Shown: positions 1 through 10,635, counted from the first letter of the stretch. The stretch is DNA of 64,000 nt from Gigaspora rosea (GCA_003550325.1 QKWP01000028.1:652036-716035), one strand, 5' to 3'. The notes: a model not told the origin generated them from the sequence alone. A program made the numbers and translations.

Positions 1-1
1 T

Positions 2-1041
2 ACCACTGATGACTTCTTCTCAGAAGATTCTTGGAGTGATGTTGAATCCCTTCCAGAAGAAGTGGCCTACCCAATGACCTATAATCTACCCATGGAAGAG
101 ATAGAATTACTCTGCCAATATTTAGTATATAAGGCAGATACTGTTACCTTCTTTAATCAACGAAGTCACATAGAGTTTAATGATATGATGAATACTCTCA
201 AAGTGGATTATACAAGTGAATTTGAGAAATATGAAAGAGCTATAAAATGGAGACGAAATATGATCAAGAAGAAAAGCAAAATGAGACGGAATTTAAAGAA
301 AAAGTACCTGAGCTTCCAACAGAATGGAATCTAAATATAGTTAAATGGACATTACATGATAAACTATCCCCTATGCTTCTTGAAAGCATTCGACCATATG
401 AACAAATGACTTTCTCAACTAAAGGAATACAATATGATAACCAGTTCTGTACCTGGTATTATATTGAGCATATTAGTGAGCGATTTCGTACCAAACATAG
501 TAGAAAAAGCCTTACCAGAGATTGGAAATGTCCTACTGCCCAATGCTGGTGTGGAAACAAACTCTATAGTCCCTGTGATGATTCCCTCTTTGTCATATTG
601 AACTACGGCTCTGGGTAACAATCAAAAGCTATCCTATTGAAGAAATAGTGAAGAGCTATTGGCCAACCCCAAATGAGGAAGAGGATATGGTCCTATAGAA
701 GGATCAGCTGTATTTAATGACTGGTGTCATTATAACGATAATTGGCCTATAGAAGAACAATGCCTGCAAGTGAAAATTGGCCTGAACTGGCTACAAATTC
801 TGAAACAGCCATATGGAACCCACCTGATACATATACCTGGGAAACTTCCATGAATGAGCCAGAACTTCTGACTACTGCTGAAGAATCTACACTCTTACCA
901 ACCAACCAAATTCCCTGGTGGTTACCCCCACTAGAGACCCCTAGCGAAGCCAATCTACTTGAACATAATAATTATTCTGAACATTACCTTTGCAACGTTA
1001 CTTGGTGGAAGATTGTAAACCCCACCACTTACTACCAATAA
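2..1041 (+). pseudogene. Broken ORF upstream of a transposon integrase, 5' end outside window
   Basis: The reading frame is open from the first bases of the window (frame 2, to 334), so the gene starts upstream. Coding appearance then moves to the frame at 247-618, ending in a Cys-rich stretch (CPTAQCWCGNKLYSPCDD) that could bind zinc, and to a Trp/Pro-rich frame at 742-1041. At least two frameshifts and one TAG separate these pieces. I do not recognise a named domain; there is no reverse transcriptase or nucleocapsid signature. It lies 119 bp before a stand-alone integrase on the same strand, so it is probably an accessory or Gag-equivalent gene of that element. That role is an inference from position only. 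Confidence 0.55.
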
Positions 1042-1159
1042 TTTTTTTTTAGTTATAGTATTAAATCTGACAATAATCACAATCCAGTCTAGGTAGTCGG
1101 TGTCCTAGCATTTGATAATTTATATATTTAGATATTAGTATAGTTATTTTTTTTTTATC

Positions 1160-2428
1160 ATGGATAGAATTCATTACCAACATTTAAAACATTATTTAGA
1201 AACTGCCCAAACCCCTGATAGTTTTAGCCCTATTCAAAAGACCAAGTTAATTTCAAAAAGCAATTATTATATAATCGTTAATGATTAACTTTATAAAAGA
1301 GATAGATGAAACAAGAAAAATCTTTTAAGGATAATCCAACAACATAAAGTAGAACCTATTCTCTACTTAATGCACAACCACCCAATTGGAGCACATTTAG
1401 GAACAGATAAAATGTTCGATAAAATTCGAAACAAATATTACTGGCCCCAAATGTTTGAACATATTAAAAATTATGTCCAATCCTGTGATAATTGTCAAAA
1501 AAGAGGAAAATATCGCATTCCTGGACCTTTGAAGCCCATACCTGTGGAAGCCCCTTTCCATCGAATTGGAATTGATTATGTGGGACCCCTTCCAGAAACC
1601 ACTAGAAAAAATAAGTTTATTATTGTGGCCACTGACTATTTAACTAAATGGCCAAAAGCAAAAGCTGTACTAGCTGCAAATGCACAAGAGGCAGCCAATT
1701 TTATTTATGAAGATATCATCTGTCGACACAGATGCTCTGCATACTTGCTCTCTGATAGAGGAAGACATTTTCTAAAAGAACTTGTACATACCTTGGTACA
1801 ACGATTCCAGATTAAACATCTCTTGTCTACACCGTACCATCCACAAACAAATGGACTAGTCGAACGCTTTAATAGAACACTTTGTGAATCTTTAGCAAAA
1901 CTTGTCACCAAAGACCAAGAATGGGATACCTTAATTCCTTCTGTATTGTTTGCTTACCGTACTGCAAAACAGGCAACCACCAAATTTACTCCCTTCTATT
2001 TGACCTATGGAAGAGAAGCCAAGTTTCCTATTTTTACACAAGAAACAATACTTGAAGAAAACATGTTAGACAGGTTATTTGGGATAGTTGAAGAACTACC
2101 TAAAGCACATATAAAAGCAAAAATGAACATTACCAAAGCCCAACAAAAACAAAAATTTTATTGGGATAAAAAGCACAAAAAAGTTAGGCGGATTTTTCAA
2201 GAAAATGAAATGGTTTTGTTATATGATGCAGCAAGGGATAAACAGTATACAGGGAAATTACTACCAAAATGGCTGGGACCCTATTTTATACACAAAAAAG
2301 TCGCCCCTGATGTGTATCAGTTGCGCCAAATGGATGGACAAATTGTAAATACACCCTATAATGTATATATACTAAAAAAGTATTATCACCGTCAATCGTG
2401 GCAGCCACATGTGGTAATACAACAATAA
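1160..2428 (+). pseudogene. Stand-alone retroviral-type integrase (H2C2 zinc finger, DD35E core)
   Basis: This is a transposon integrase that would join element DNA ends to the host genome. The likely start is the ATG at 1160; the frame has in-frame stops at 1286 (TAA) and 1307 (TGA), then runs open from 1370 to 2428. Counting from the Met at 1370, the zinc-binding set is H4, H9, C39 and C42, and the catalytic triad is D69, D129 and E165, with exactly 35 residues between the last two and the usual HPQTNG motif just before the Glu. The C-terminal part is basic. There is no reverse transcriptase or RNase H in front of it: the protein seems to start with its own Met, unlike Ty3 Pol. It could belong to an integrase-only (Ginger-like) element or to a rearranged LTR element. 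The core is intact, but the N-terminal stops make it a probable pseudogene. Confidence 0.87.
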
Positions 2429-2482
2429 TACTGCAATATAAGGCGCCCTACCTCCTATTCCCACGCCCTTACCTTTGAAAAC

Positions 2483-2875
2483 ATGTCAGATCGATTCCAG
2501 ACTGTATTTGTGGATATTTTGCAGACTGAACCTCAAGTTGTTCCCACTATACCACATCCTAGTAACTCTAGTATGTCATTAATGACTAGAGTGACAAAAA
2601 CATATACCAAACTCCTAAGTGTGGGGTCTAGTAGAAGAAAAAGACAATTGGTATATGCATATTATCTAGGAGAATTATTGCAGGAGGAACCAGAAACTCC
2701 TGAGGAGCTGAGAGCATGCAGAAGAAGGATTACTGCATACTATTATAAGGCAGCTATTAGAACTTATAATATTTTTAAAGACTTTGGAGTAGACCAACTT
2801 CAAAGGACTACAAGGACAACTCTCAGGATGATAAAAGAACTCCCTGAAGCAGACTATCAAGCCCTTGTTGACTGA
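2483..2875 (+). CDS. 130-aa ORF downstream of integrase, unknown function
   Basis: An uninterrupted ORF starts 54 bp after the integrase stop on the same strand. The N-terminal third is Ser/Thr-rich, followed by a basic segment (SSRRKRQL) and a helical, Tyr/Arg-rich region with a Glu cluster (LLQEEPETPEEL). No membrane segment, signal peptide or Cys/His cluster is visible. I do not recognise the family. Its tight placement between the integrase and an LTR-like repeat suggests that it belongs to the same mobile element, perhaps as a DNA- or RNA-binding accessory protein; this is inference. Confidence 0.55.
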   Translation: MSDRFQTVFVDILQTEPQVVPTIPHPSNSSMSLMTRVTKTYTKLLSVGSSRRKRQLVYAYYLGELLQEEPETPEELRACRRRITAYYYKAAIRTYNIFKDFGVDQLQRTTRTTLRMIKELPEADYQALVD

Positions 2876-2896
2876 GATTCGCAGGAGCTCATAAAT

Positions 2897-3582
2897 AAGT
2901 GGAGGAATGTTGTTAGACCTGTAAAAACGTATGAAACGTATAACGACGATAACTCTTGACCCCGTGATCCGATTTTAACGAAACTACCACTATCGTGACC
3001 GCCTCGATGAGACCTTTCGAATGGTACCAAAATCATCTCGATTGGACCGTTCTAGCTCATCCTAGTCAAAACTGAATGATTGGTCTTTACAAAACGTCCT
3101 ACTGCGCCAAATCTTATTGGTCGATCAATACTGCGCCACCCGTGACACTGAAATATCGGACATTTCGAGTAATCCTAGACATTTCAGTTAATCACAGATA
3201 TGTCTGACATTTTAGACATATTGGACATTTTGGACATAACAGTTTTGACAGATATAATTAACATATCTAATATAGCTGATATTTAGGATATATGTGTTAT
3301 ATTTATTATCTTTATTATATTCATTATAACTATTATATTTAGCATTAGCATATATCAAATCTATCGATTATATAGATTTCTTTATTTCTTATTGTATTTA
3401 TTTATATTGGACAAACATGTATAAATACTCAAGGTTTTTCCTTTGCTAAAAAGCAGAGTGAATAATCTCTGGTTTATTGAATAAAGAATAAGTGAAGTAG
3501 TGCGTTTTCATTGAAATACATTTGATACAATTCTTAGTATCCTCATATACTATTAATTGTGGCCTCTTTCATAATTGCAAAT
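2897..3582 (+). repeat. LTR-like repeat at the 3' end of the integrase element
   Basis: A non-coding block begins at TGTTGTTAGACCTG, just after a purine-rich GTGGAGGAATG tract, and contains a TATAAATA box near 3419 and an AATAAA signal near 3480. Both ends are shared with a second copy in reverse orientation at about 39150-39715. The shared 5' part runs from the purine tract through a block that reads into the GTCTC..GAGAC palindrome. The shared 3' part is AGTATCCTCATATAC through AATTGCAAAT. Interior sequence is AT-rich and diverged. An LTR is the best reading, but exact ends and a target duplication could not be fixed. Confidence 0.5.
2942..3070. repeat. Degenerate copy of the GTCTC..GAGAC quasi-palindrome
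   Basis: The order ATAACTCTTGA, GATCCGATTTT, GCCTCGATGAGAC, TCGAATGGTACCAAAATCAT matches the dispersed quasi-palindrome seen best at 18997-19052. Here it lies inside the LTR-like repeat, right after the last ORF of the integrase element. The left arm is more decayed than the right arm. Confidence 0.6.
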
Positions 3583-3828
3583 CCCCCAAGCCTCTTTACA
3601 AAATACTGCCCAAATAACAGTATCCCTTCTGACTCTTGCATACCACAGTAATAAGTGTGAATTACATAAAGTGTCTCTCTGCATTAGTCACTCTGTCTCT
3701 AGCATTTCTCTAAAGAGGTAGAAATCTAGGTTGACAACATCGTGCCAATATTATGCCGTATAAAAAAGGCTAGGTTTGTATGACAGATCGGTATAAATTA
3801 TACGTATCCTTTTTTTTCTCACAAAACA
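3583..3828. other. Short non-coding interval before the Tc1 gene
   Basis: No ORF or clear repeat is seen. It should contain the left terminus and 5' leader of the Tc1 element, but I could not match it convincingly to sequence downstream of 18540. Confidence 0.4.
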
Positions 3829-4221
3829 ATGGGTGGTTGTAAAGACTTAACAGAAGACCAAAGGGGAGCAATAATTTATGGCCACCAACAAGGTGATTCA
3901 GTTCGTACTATCACAGGAGCTGTTGGGTGCAGCAAATCTGTAGTACAAAATATTATTCAGGAGTATCGTCAAGTAGGGGCAGAGGCAAAAAAAAAAGACC
4001 TGGACGTCCTAGAATTCTTTTACTTACTGACCACAAAAACCTAAAAAATTTAGTAACTGATAGCAATCGATGTCTCAATCTTACCCAAATTACTAACCTT
4101 TTTAACCACCAAAATCAAAAAATTTCTAGAAGTACTGTGCATCGTGCTTTGCACGGTAAAAAATTGAAATCATGTATTGCCACTCAGAAACCATTGATTT
4201 CTGATGAAAACAAACAAAAAA
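3829..4221 (+). pseudogene. Tc1/mariner transposase, N-terminal half (split by Polinton insertion)
   Basis: This encodes the paired-type DNA-binding half of a Tc1 transposase. The ATG at 3829 opens a helix-turn-helix region (EDQRGAIIYGHQQGDSVRTI then VGCSKSVVQNIIQEY). A basic GRPR-type linker (KKKRPGRPR) follows in another frame because of a slip in an A10 run near 3989. The second HTH region continues to about 4221 (ISRSTVHRALHGKKL). The coding sequence stops abruptly where the Polinton-like TIR begins and resumes at 17981 with the expected KRLDW segment and the catalytic domain. The gene was therefore split by insertion; the frameshift is a separate lesion. Confidence 0.88.
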
Positions 4222-4668
4222 AGTAGTGGCAAAATGGGAGTTCTAGGACAGAAACCTGGGACAGAATCCAAATTGACCTTCTAGACCCTTCTACAGGCCC
4301 TTCTAGATATATTTAATCAAATAACGAATTCAAGCTCTAAATTATGCTAGAGCTAATTCCTGTTAATTTACTCTCATTATACCTAGATTTGGGATTCCAA
4401 TATTAAGGAGTACATTGTCTTTGTTAACGTTCTGGCTATGTTTTTAATTCCAAACAAGATAACAAAACAATTATGCTACCTTGCTTGCCTTGAAATGAGC
4501 AGAGAGCACCGAGGACCAAAGTGTCTGAGTGTGCTTCTCTGTGAGCACATTCAAGCCTAAAATGCATACTATTTTCTATGTTATCCTAGAATTAATTCAA
4601 AAAGCGATTAAAAACTATCTAGCAAAGGACAAAAATATTACCGAAAATGGGGCTTGCCCCATTTTTGG

Positions 4669-4800
4669 TAAGACTTTTTGTTTCCTATACCCAAGTCTTA
4701 CCAAAAAGTCTTACTGAAAATATTAATCCGACAAAGTCTTACCAAAAAGTCTTACCAAAAAAAATTTAACACGGCAAAGTCTTACCAATAAGTCTTACTA
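4669..4800. repeat. GTCTTACCAAAAA iterons inside the TIR
   Basis: GTCTTAC occurs repeatedly, in pairs separated by short A-rich spacers (for example 4696-4720 and 4735-4760), beside a small GGGGC/GCCCC stem. The same array is present in the right TIR at about 17407-17540. It lies just past the stop of the TIR-borne ORF. Such iterons could bind a replication or transposition protein, or end transcription; neither is shown. Confidence 0.7.
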
Positions 4801-5048
4801 AAAATCACTATCTTTCCTGAGTTTTTTAAGGCTTTATTACACAATCTGTTATAATATTGGATCACATAATAGCCCTTAACATGTAACGGACACCGCTCTG
4901 AACTCGAGCCAGTGGGCTTACTACATTCACTACACAGAACGTGTACCTTAGGTTTCCAATGAAAGTGGCACTCTTCGAATTGTATGCAAGACCTACTGCA
5001 AGCCTCACCATTATTGTGTAAATATGGGCAAGAATATTCTCTGATCAT
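4782..5048 (-). CDS. 88-aa Cys/His-rich protein encoded inside the left TIR
   Basis: The ORF is complete and reads outward, towards the left end of the element. It has about eight Cys and several His residues arranged as CPYLHNNGEAC, SRSCIQFEECHFH, VLCSECSKP and RCPLH, which looks like two small zinc-binding modules, followed by a Tyr-rich tail (GYYVIQYYNRL). I do not recognise a named family. Because it lies in the TIR it exists twice: the right copy (17158-17424) is the same protein with an internal stop. A nucleic-acid-binding role, perhaps at the TIR iterons, is only an inference. Confidence 0.65.
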   Translation of the reverse strand: MIREYSCPYLHNNGEACSRSCIQFEECHFHWKPKVHVLCSECSKPTGSSSERCPLHVKGYYVIQYYNRLCNKALKNSGKIVIFSKTYW

Positions 5049-5180
5049 TTTTGCTTATAGGGGAAAATAATTAATTAAAGAAAAAAGTCTGTAAAGGTAT
5101 TATATATCCCGGTAAGTTACCATCATCAAGGGAAATAATTAAAATAAAAAAATTTTATAAAGTATTATATACAAATCAAG

Positions 5181-8100
5181 ATGGCTAAAGGCAAAAGAAT
5201 TTGTAATAGATGTGGTTATAACTTTGCAACACCACATAAACTTCGTGATAATTTAGAAAGAAAATTCAAATGCAAACCAATTTCACAAATTACAATTCCC
5301 CAAGGTATCCCCCTCCTGTTACCCATATTCGAGGAAGAGATCGAAGACGAGAAGTAACAAAAAGAAATAAATCACAATCCCCAATACCAAATTCCAAATC
5401 AAGATTTAAAAGCCAGTTCAGGCCTAGCAACCCAAGCATATAGAGAAGAAATAACCTCCCAGAACGAAGTTCAAGAGGAAAAATATGCCCCAGAAAGCCA
5501 TTTTCAATCGATTTACGAAGTAGAAAATAGGGTCATAGAAAAAGAGCCACCCACAAAAAATATAGAATTTTTTGAAAGAAGACCTGACCCCGATAGACAA
5601 CATCAAAATTCTAAATCCATAACGGTATGGGAGGGCATCGTGCCATCAAACAAAAACTCAGCATATTTATTTAATAAACGTCAATACAATACAATAAAAT
5701 ATGCAGATGCACCATACATGCCCCAACTCATGGATTCAGCACGAAACGCAATTACAGATGTCCTCAAAAAAGACTTCACAAAAAGGACCAAATAAAATCG
5801 GCATTAGTTATAAATGCCATATACATAAAATATGAATATAAAGGAATCAGTAATACGGTCGATATAAAAAACTATAATACAAGTTATCACCACCCGTATC
5901 ATAGAAGCAATATGCATGTACTCCTTTCAAAAAATGATATAGACCAGTATTTAATACAATCTGTCGGGGAAATCGATGAAAAGATTGAGGCATATATGAA
6001 GGAAGGGTCTGGCAAAATTCTTCTTAAATTAGAAATGATATTAATTGAAACATATACACTTTATTGATCCAATGGAGGTTCCTATATTCCCACCCCAAAA
6101 AGCTAGCCAATACAAAGTGTACTATCAATCCAGACAATCAAGAGCTAATTGATCCAGAAACAAATATCTTATCAGAAAAATGTCTTCAAGGGGCATTAGG
6201 AGTTTACTTTGCCTATCAAGATGGAAATACAAAACATCTTGAACGAATCTTCTGAGCTAAAAAACTCAAACCCTATTTAGATAGCATCAAGCTAGATAGG
6301 ATTCCTATGCCTACCCCAGTTTGTTCACATATATTTAATAAGATTGAAGAAATGAATCCTGATATCTCTATTAATGTCTGGGAATGGAAAGAAAAATCAG
6401 CTACCCCCAAACCGGTAATAGCTAGCAAGAACTATAATAGACAACATATTATTGACCTTATGGCTCTTACAGATATTACTAAATCTGAAGAAGATAAATA
6501 CAGACAAAAAAACCACTTTCTTTGGATTAAGAATATAAATGGGCTAGTTTTTAGAGATACTGCTCATCATGGCAAAAGATATATTTGTAGAAAATGCACT
6601 CAAAGTTTTTCTACAATAAAGGCTTTAGATCATCATCGAAAGCACTGTTTCAGTTTGGGGGAAGCAACTCAAGAAGTCAAATTACCTATCAAAGGTGTCA
6701 ATGATTTTGAAAAGTTTAAAAATCATGCCCAGATGATTAATGCTCCATGTGTAATTATAGCAGACTTTGAGGCAGACAACAAGAAATGAGATTATTCTGG
6801 AGGTATAATGAAACCGGTATCAGAATATGGAGGACAAATGCGTAAACTTATAGAACAGAAAGCAAATAGCTTTTGTTATCTAGTCCGCTGGATTAATACT
6901 GGAGATATATGGGGGCCTTTTCTATATCGGGCAAAAATGCTACACAAGAATTTGTCCGAAGAATCGATAAGGAGTTGGTTGAAATTAATAAGGTCTTAGC
7001 CATTAAGCATGATTGAATTATAACTGAGGAAGATAAAAAAATATTTGCTAAAGCCAATACCTGTTGAATATGTAAAGAAAAGCTTGCTATAGACAATAAG
7101 GTCTGGGACCACTGTCATATAACAGGCAAGTTTCGAGGACTCGCCCACAATGCATATAATCTCAAACTCCAGATTGAAGCATAGAAAACACCAATTCCAG
7201 TTATCTTTCATAATTTTCGGGGCTATGACTCCTACTTGGTCTGTGAATCTGTAGGAAAATCTGTTAATGCACATCAGATAATAGTAATTGCAGAGACTTT
7301 TGAGAGATATAAAATGATGAAGGTAGGCCAGTAAAATATATAGATAGCAAGCAGTTTATGAATAATAGCTTGCAAATCTTACGAAAAATTTGGGTACCAA
7401 TCATTCTATTACAAGCCAGTACTTTAAAAACTATACTTAAGATCAAATTTCTCTAGTATGTCGCAAAAGAGTTTATTCCTATGAATATATCAATTTACAA
7501 GATAGATTTTTCGAGACTGAGCTTCCACCAATTCATGAATTTAGTACATATCTTCATGGAAAAATTAGCCAAAAAGATTATGAGCATGCCCAAAAAGTAT
7601 GAAAGGAATTTAAATGCCAAAATCTAGGTGAGTATCATGATCTTTATCTTAAAATTGACGTACTTAGCTTGGCAGATATCTGGACCCAATTCCGAAAGAC
7701 ATGTATACAATATTATGAACTTGATCCTAGTCATTATGTCTCTGCACCGGCTTTAGTATGGGATGCTATGCTTAAAATGACAGGAGCCAAGATCGAGCTC
7801 TTTGTAGATATAACTATGCATGATTTCATAGAAGAGGCTAAACGTGGAGGAATAGCCATAGCCTGTAAGCGCTATTTCAAAGCCAATAATCCTAAGATGA
7901 GTGAGACATTTAACCCATCTAAGCCTATAACCTGGATCTTATATGTTGATACAAATAATCTTTACGGCTGGGCCATGAGTCATTATCTGCCTATCGAAAA
8001 TTATCAATAGAAGGTAAGCCGTAAATATCTTGAAGATAATCCAAATGAGCAAAAAAAATATCTTGAAAAGATTCTTAATACCGAGGCAAATTCTCTACGA

Positions 8101-9446
8101 GGTTATTTCCTAAAAATTAATGCACATTTTCCTCTAAAGACCCATGATTATTTGAGTGATTTACCCCCAGCCGTAGAGAATATGGCAGTAAGTAAAGATA
8201 TGTTGTGTCCCTATACCTCAGAGCTTGTAGATAACTTGGATAGAGAATGGTTTTTAGCAACAAAAAAATTAGTTTCCCATCTTGGTCCACAAAAAGATTA
8301 TGTTATCCATTACCAAGAGCTCCAAACTATGTAAAATTAGGTATGGTTGTAGATGAGGTAATAGAAATTCTATCATTGACCAAACTAACTGACTTGCCCC
8401 ATATATAGCCTTTAATACGGAAAAGCGACAAGGCGCTAAGAATGCTTTTGAGAAAAATTTCTTTAAGCTCATGAATAATTTGGTATATGGCAAAACTATG
8501 GAAAATGTTTGCAAATACCAAGACGTCAAGCTCATAGCTATGAATAATGAGCAAGATGATAAGAAATTTATTATGCAGATTCGTAAACCCTCTTTTAAAT
8601 ATGCCAGACAACTGGGAAATACATTTGTAGGAGCACATATGGGAAAGGCCACTATAACTCTCAACAAGCCTATTATTGTCGGAGCATCAGTCTTGGGCCT
8701 TAGCAAGCTTCACATATACCGCTTTTGGTATGGATATGTAAAAGAGAGATATGGTAATAATGCCCAGCTCGGATATAAGGATACAGACACATATATGTTT
8801 CAAGTTGAGACTGAGGATATCTATAAAGACATGGCAGAGCGACCTGATCTTTTTGATCTTAATGATACTAAGACTATTGGGCTTTTNTGAGGATATCTAT
8901 AAAGACATGGCAGAGCGACCTGATCTTTTTGATCTTAATGATACTAAGACTATTGGGCTTTTCAAAGATGAGACTCCCAGCAATGTAATTACAGAATCTT
9001 ATCATATCCGGGCCAAGTCATACCACTATGTCTTAGCAGATAAGTCTACAAAGTCTAAGCATAAAGGAGTTAGTAAAAAAGGTATAGATGAGATGGCTAA
9101 AAATACTTATCCAGAGAATAATTCACCTATGTCCCAAGTTTATCGAGACGGTCTATTTGGTAATAAAGTATTCTATGCCAAAAATATAGGTATCTGGTCA
9201 AAGGATCATATATTATCTTTAGTCGAATCAGAAATGAAGGCCCTATGCCCAATCGATACTAAGTGCTGAATCTTATCAGATGGAATTACCTCTTTGCCAT
9301 ATTTTCATTGGCGTAATAAAGCTTATAAGAATATGGTCAAAGCTGGTATACCCCATGAAGAGGCCAAAAAAAGAGCTATATGGGCCAAGCTCCCAGAGAA
9401 GTATCAAAACAAATATACGTCTCACATAGCTAGCTCATTGCCATAA
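5181..9446 (+). pseudogene. Zinc-finger plus protein-primed family-B DNA polymerase of Polinton type
   Basis: This is the replicative DNA polymerase of the element. It starts at ATG 5181 with a C2H2-type finger (CNRCGYNF..., Cys and His to about residue 31). After a frameshift in a C-run near 5305, a hydrophilic spacer follows to about 5790. The polymerase core begins near 5800. Visible motifs are a second finger (YICRKCTQSF, H..H..C, from 6580), exonuclease I DFEA at 6763, the HCHITGKFRG and HNFRGYDS blocks (7110-7230), motif A YVDTNNLYG (7942), motif B KLMNNLVYGK (8464) and motif C YKDTDT (8773). About 1,420 codons would be full length. The gene is dead: several frameshifts (about 5305, 6935, 7330, 7380, 8330), stops at 6253, 6787, 7014, 7065, 7182, 7600, 8008 and 9267, plus a 75-bp repeat around an N at 8887. 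Many stops sit where I expect Trp in this family. Confidence 0.93.
8812..8962. other. 75-bp exact duplication around a single N (assembly join)
   Basis: Bases 8812-8886 are repeated at 8888-8962, with an N at 8887 between them. Translating across the join repeats the same polymerase peptide, and reading straight from 8811 to 8888 gives a normal polymerase frame. This is how two overlapping contig ends look when they are joined without merging. Confidence 0.85.
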
Positions 9447-9774
9447 ACTAGACTAGTGATACTGTATATATAGCAGACCATATACCAACATAAAATATTT
9501 CCACTGCCTTCTTGCAATGTTTGCACGAAGCCAGATATAAATAGTCAAAATATATTTGTTATCAATATATATATTTTTTTTTCGAGCTCTTTTTTTCTTA
9601 TTTCATTTGAAAAAAATAAATTTATCACGAGAAGGTGGTATTATTATTTGAGTTAGTAGTAGGTGACCCCCAGGTCACAATATCATGTGACTACTGCGCC
9701 CTGGTGACATGGTGTCCCACCTCGGCAATTAGCTTTTATAAAAAAAAATTATTATTAATATATAATACTAAAAA
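9447..9774. other. AT-rich interval in the Polinton-like element
   Basis: No convincing gene is seen. A short GC-richer patch near 9660-9720 contains an inverted GGTGAC..GTCAC pair. The rest is homopolymer-rich and could hold the polymerase 3' end and the promoter of the next small ORF. Confidence 0.4.
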
Positions 9775-9984
9775 ATGTTACATAAGGTATGTAAATATCA
9801 AACAAGACTGGGTGCATATTATTCCCAACATAAAAAGCTAAAAAAGATAGTAAAATTGTTAAAAGAAACTATTGACTGGATAGAAAATTATATAGAAGAT
9901 CGAACTGGTGTTGAGTTTGGCAAAAATTTATTAGATCCAGATTCAGATTCAGATTCGGACTTGCTTTCTGTGATCTTCAATTAA
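9775..9984 (+). CDS. 69-aa small ORF with acidic DSDSDSD tail
   Basis: The N-terminal half is basic (HKVCKYQTRLGAYYSQHKK) and helical, the middle is LKKIVKLLKETIDWIENYIED, and the end is a run of alternating Asp and Ser. No family is recognised. The intact frame and skewed composition support a real gene of the element. An ATG upstream at 9635 in another frame gives a less protein-like product and is not preferred. Confidence 0.5.
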   Translation: MLHKVCKYQTRLGAYYSQHKKLKKIVKLLKETIDWIENYIEDRTGVEFGKNLLDPDSDSDSDLLSVIFN

Positions 9985-10059
9985 GAGCTGAGAAAAAAGC
10001 AAGCTTAAAATAATAAATACCATCTGCTTCTTCGCAAAGCCTTACTTTAGAGTAAGGCC

Positions 10060-10350
10060 TTAATTCGTCAACCAAATTTTTTCTAGCCCTTGATCTTTGA
10101 AATGCGGGGCAATTATATTTTTTTTCTGAATGTTCTTTTTTCGAATGAAATGAGAAAAAAGTTGCTGAAGCTCTTTCTCTTGCTCTAAATACTTAGTTAG
10201 CAACTTCTCGCTAAGATCATTAATTTCGGCCTTAGATTTAAGAGCAGAATATAGTTTTTTTTTAAGCTTTTGCTCTGTTTTTTTCGCAAGCTTGAAAAAC
10301 AATATATCTGACTGAGCTGGCTTACAAAAATTGCAAGAAGGTATAGACAT
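10060..10350 (-). CDS. 96-aa Lys-rich, probable coiled-coil protein
   Basis: The ORF is intact on the minus strand. It begins with a short Cys pair (CNFC) and continues as a Lys/Glu/Leu-rich helix (KTEQKLKKKLYSALKSK, then LSEKLLTKYLEQEKEL), likely a coiled coil, with a basic tail. It lies convergent with the acidic 9775-9984 ORF. The family is not recognised; a structural or DNA-binding accessory role is possible. Confidence 0.5.
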   Translation of the reverse strand: MSIPSCNFCKPAQSDILFFKLAKKTEQKLKKKLYSALKSKAEINDLSEKLLTKYLEQEKELQQLFSHFIRKKNIQKKNIIAPHFKDQGLEKIWLTN

Positions 10351-10352
10351 TG

Positions 10353-10632
10353 GTCATGGACTTTTCTGTATAATAAAAATATATTTGAAATAATATATAT
10401 TTCTGGTTTATCCGAAACCTCCTATTTAACCTATATATCCTATATATCCTATTTATCTGATTCTTCCAGAATTTTTTTCTAGTATATTATATATTCATCC
10501 GGTATATCCGATATATCCGATTTATCCAGTATATTTGGTATAACTGGTATAATATATTTTTCTTGTATATCCTATTTAATAAATTATTTTGAAATAATAT
10601 ATTAGATATTAGATATTAGATATAAAAATACT
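10353..10632. repeat. TATCC/TATATC short-repeat tract
   Basis: Degenerate short repeats of TATATCCTATTTATC and TATATCCGATTTATCC type run from about 10410 to 10565, followed by three repeats of TTAGATA. The tract separates the minus-strand coiled-coil ORF from the plus-strand HTH ORF, so it is also the divergent promoter region of both. Confidence 0.6.
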
Positions 10633-10635
10633 ACC

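Larger units (their letters stand above)
4222..5110. repeat. Left terminal inverted repeat of the Polinton-like element
   Basis: This is the inverted copy of about 17108-17980, with scattered substitutions and small indels. Landmarks matched in both arms are the terminal GGCAAAATGGGAG, the TAGATATATTTAATCA stretch, a CCGAGGACC-type block, a short GGGGC-TTGCCCC hairpin near 4651, an iterated AAAGTCTTACCAAAAAGTC array at about 4669-4800, and a Cys-rich ORF. Similarity fades just inside the ORF start, near 5110 on the left and 17108 on the right. Confidence 0.93.

Noticed and set aside
415-621. Minus-strand ORF near the left edge
   Set aside because: It is antisense to the better-supported Cys-rich frame.
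6896-8706. Several minus-strand ORFs of 60-145 codons
   Set aside because: They are shadows of the polymerase gene; the plus strand carries the recognisable motifs.
5181-9446. Idea that TGA encodes Trp here (mitochondrial-type code, mitochondrial plasmid)
   Set aside because: TAG occurs at comparable Trp sites, TGG is used normally elsewhere, a stop also hits a probable Arg codon, and nuclear elements (MULE, pogo) show the same pattern, so mutation explains it better.
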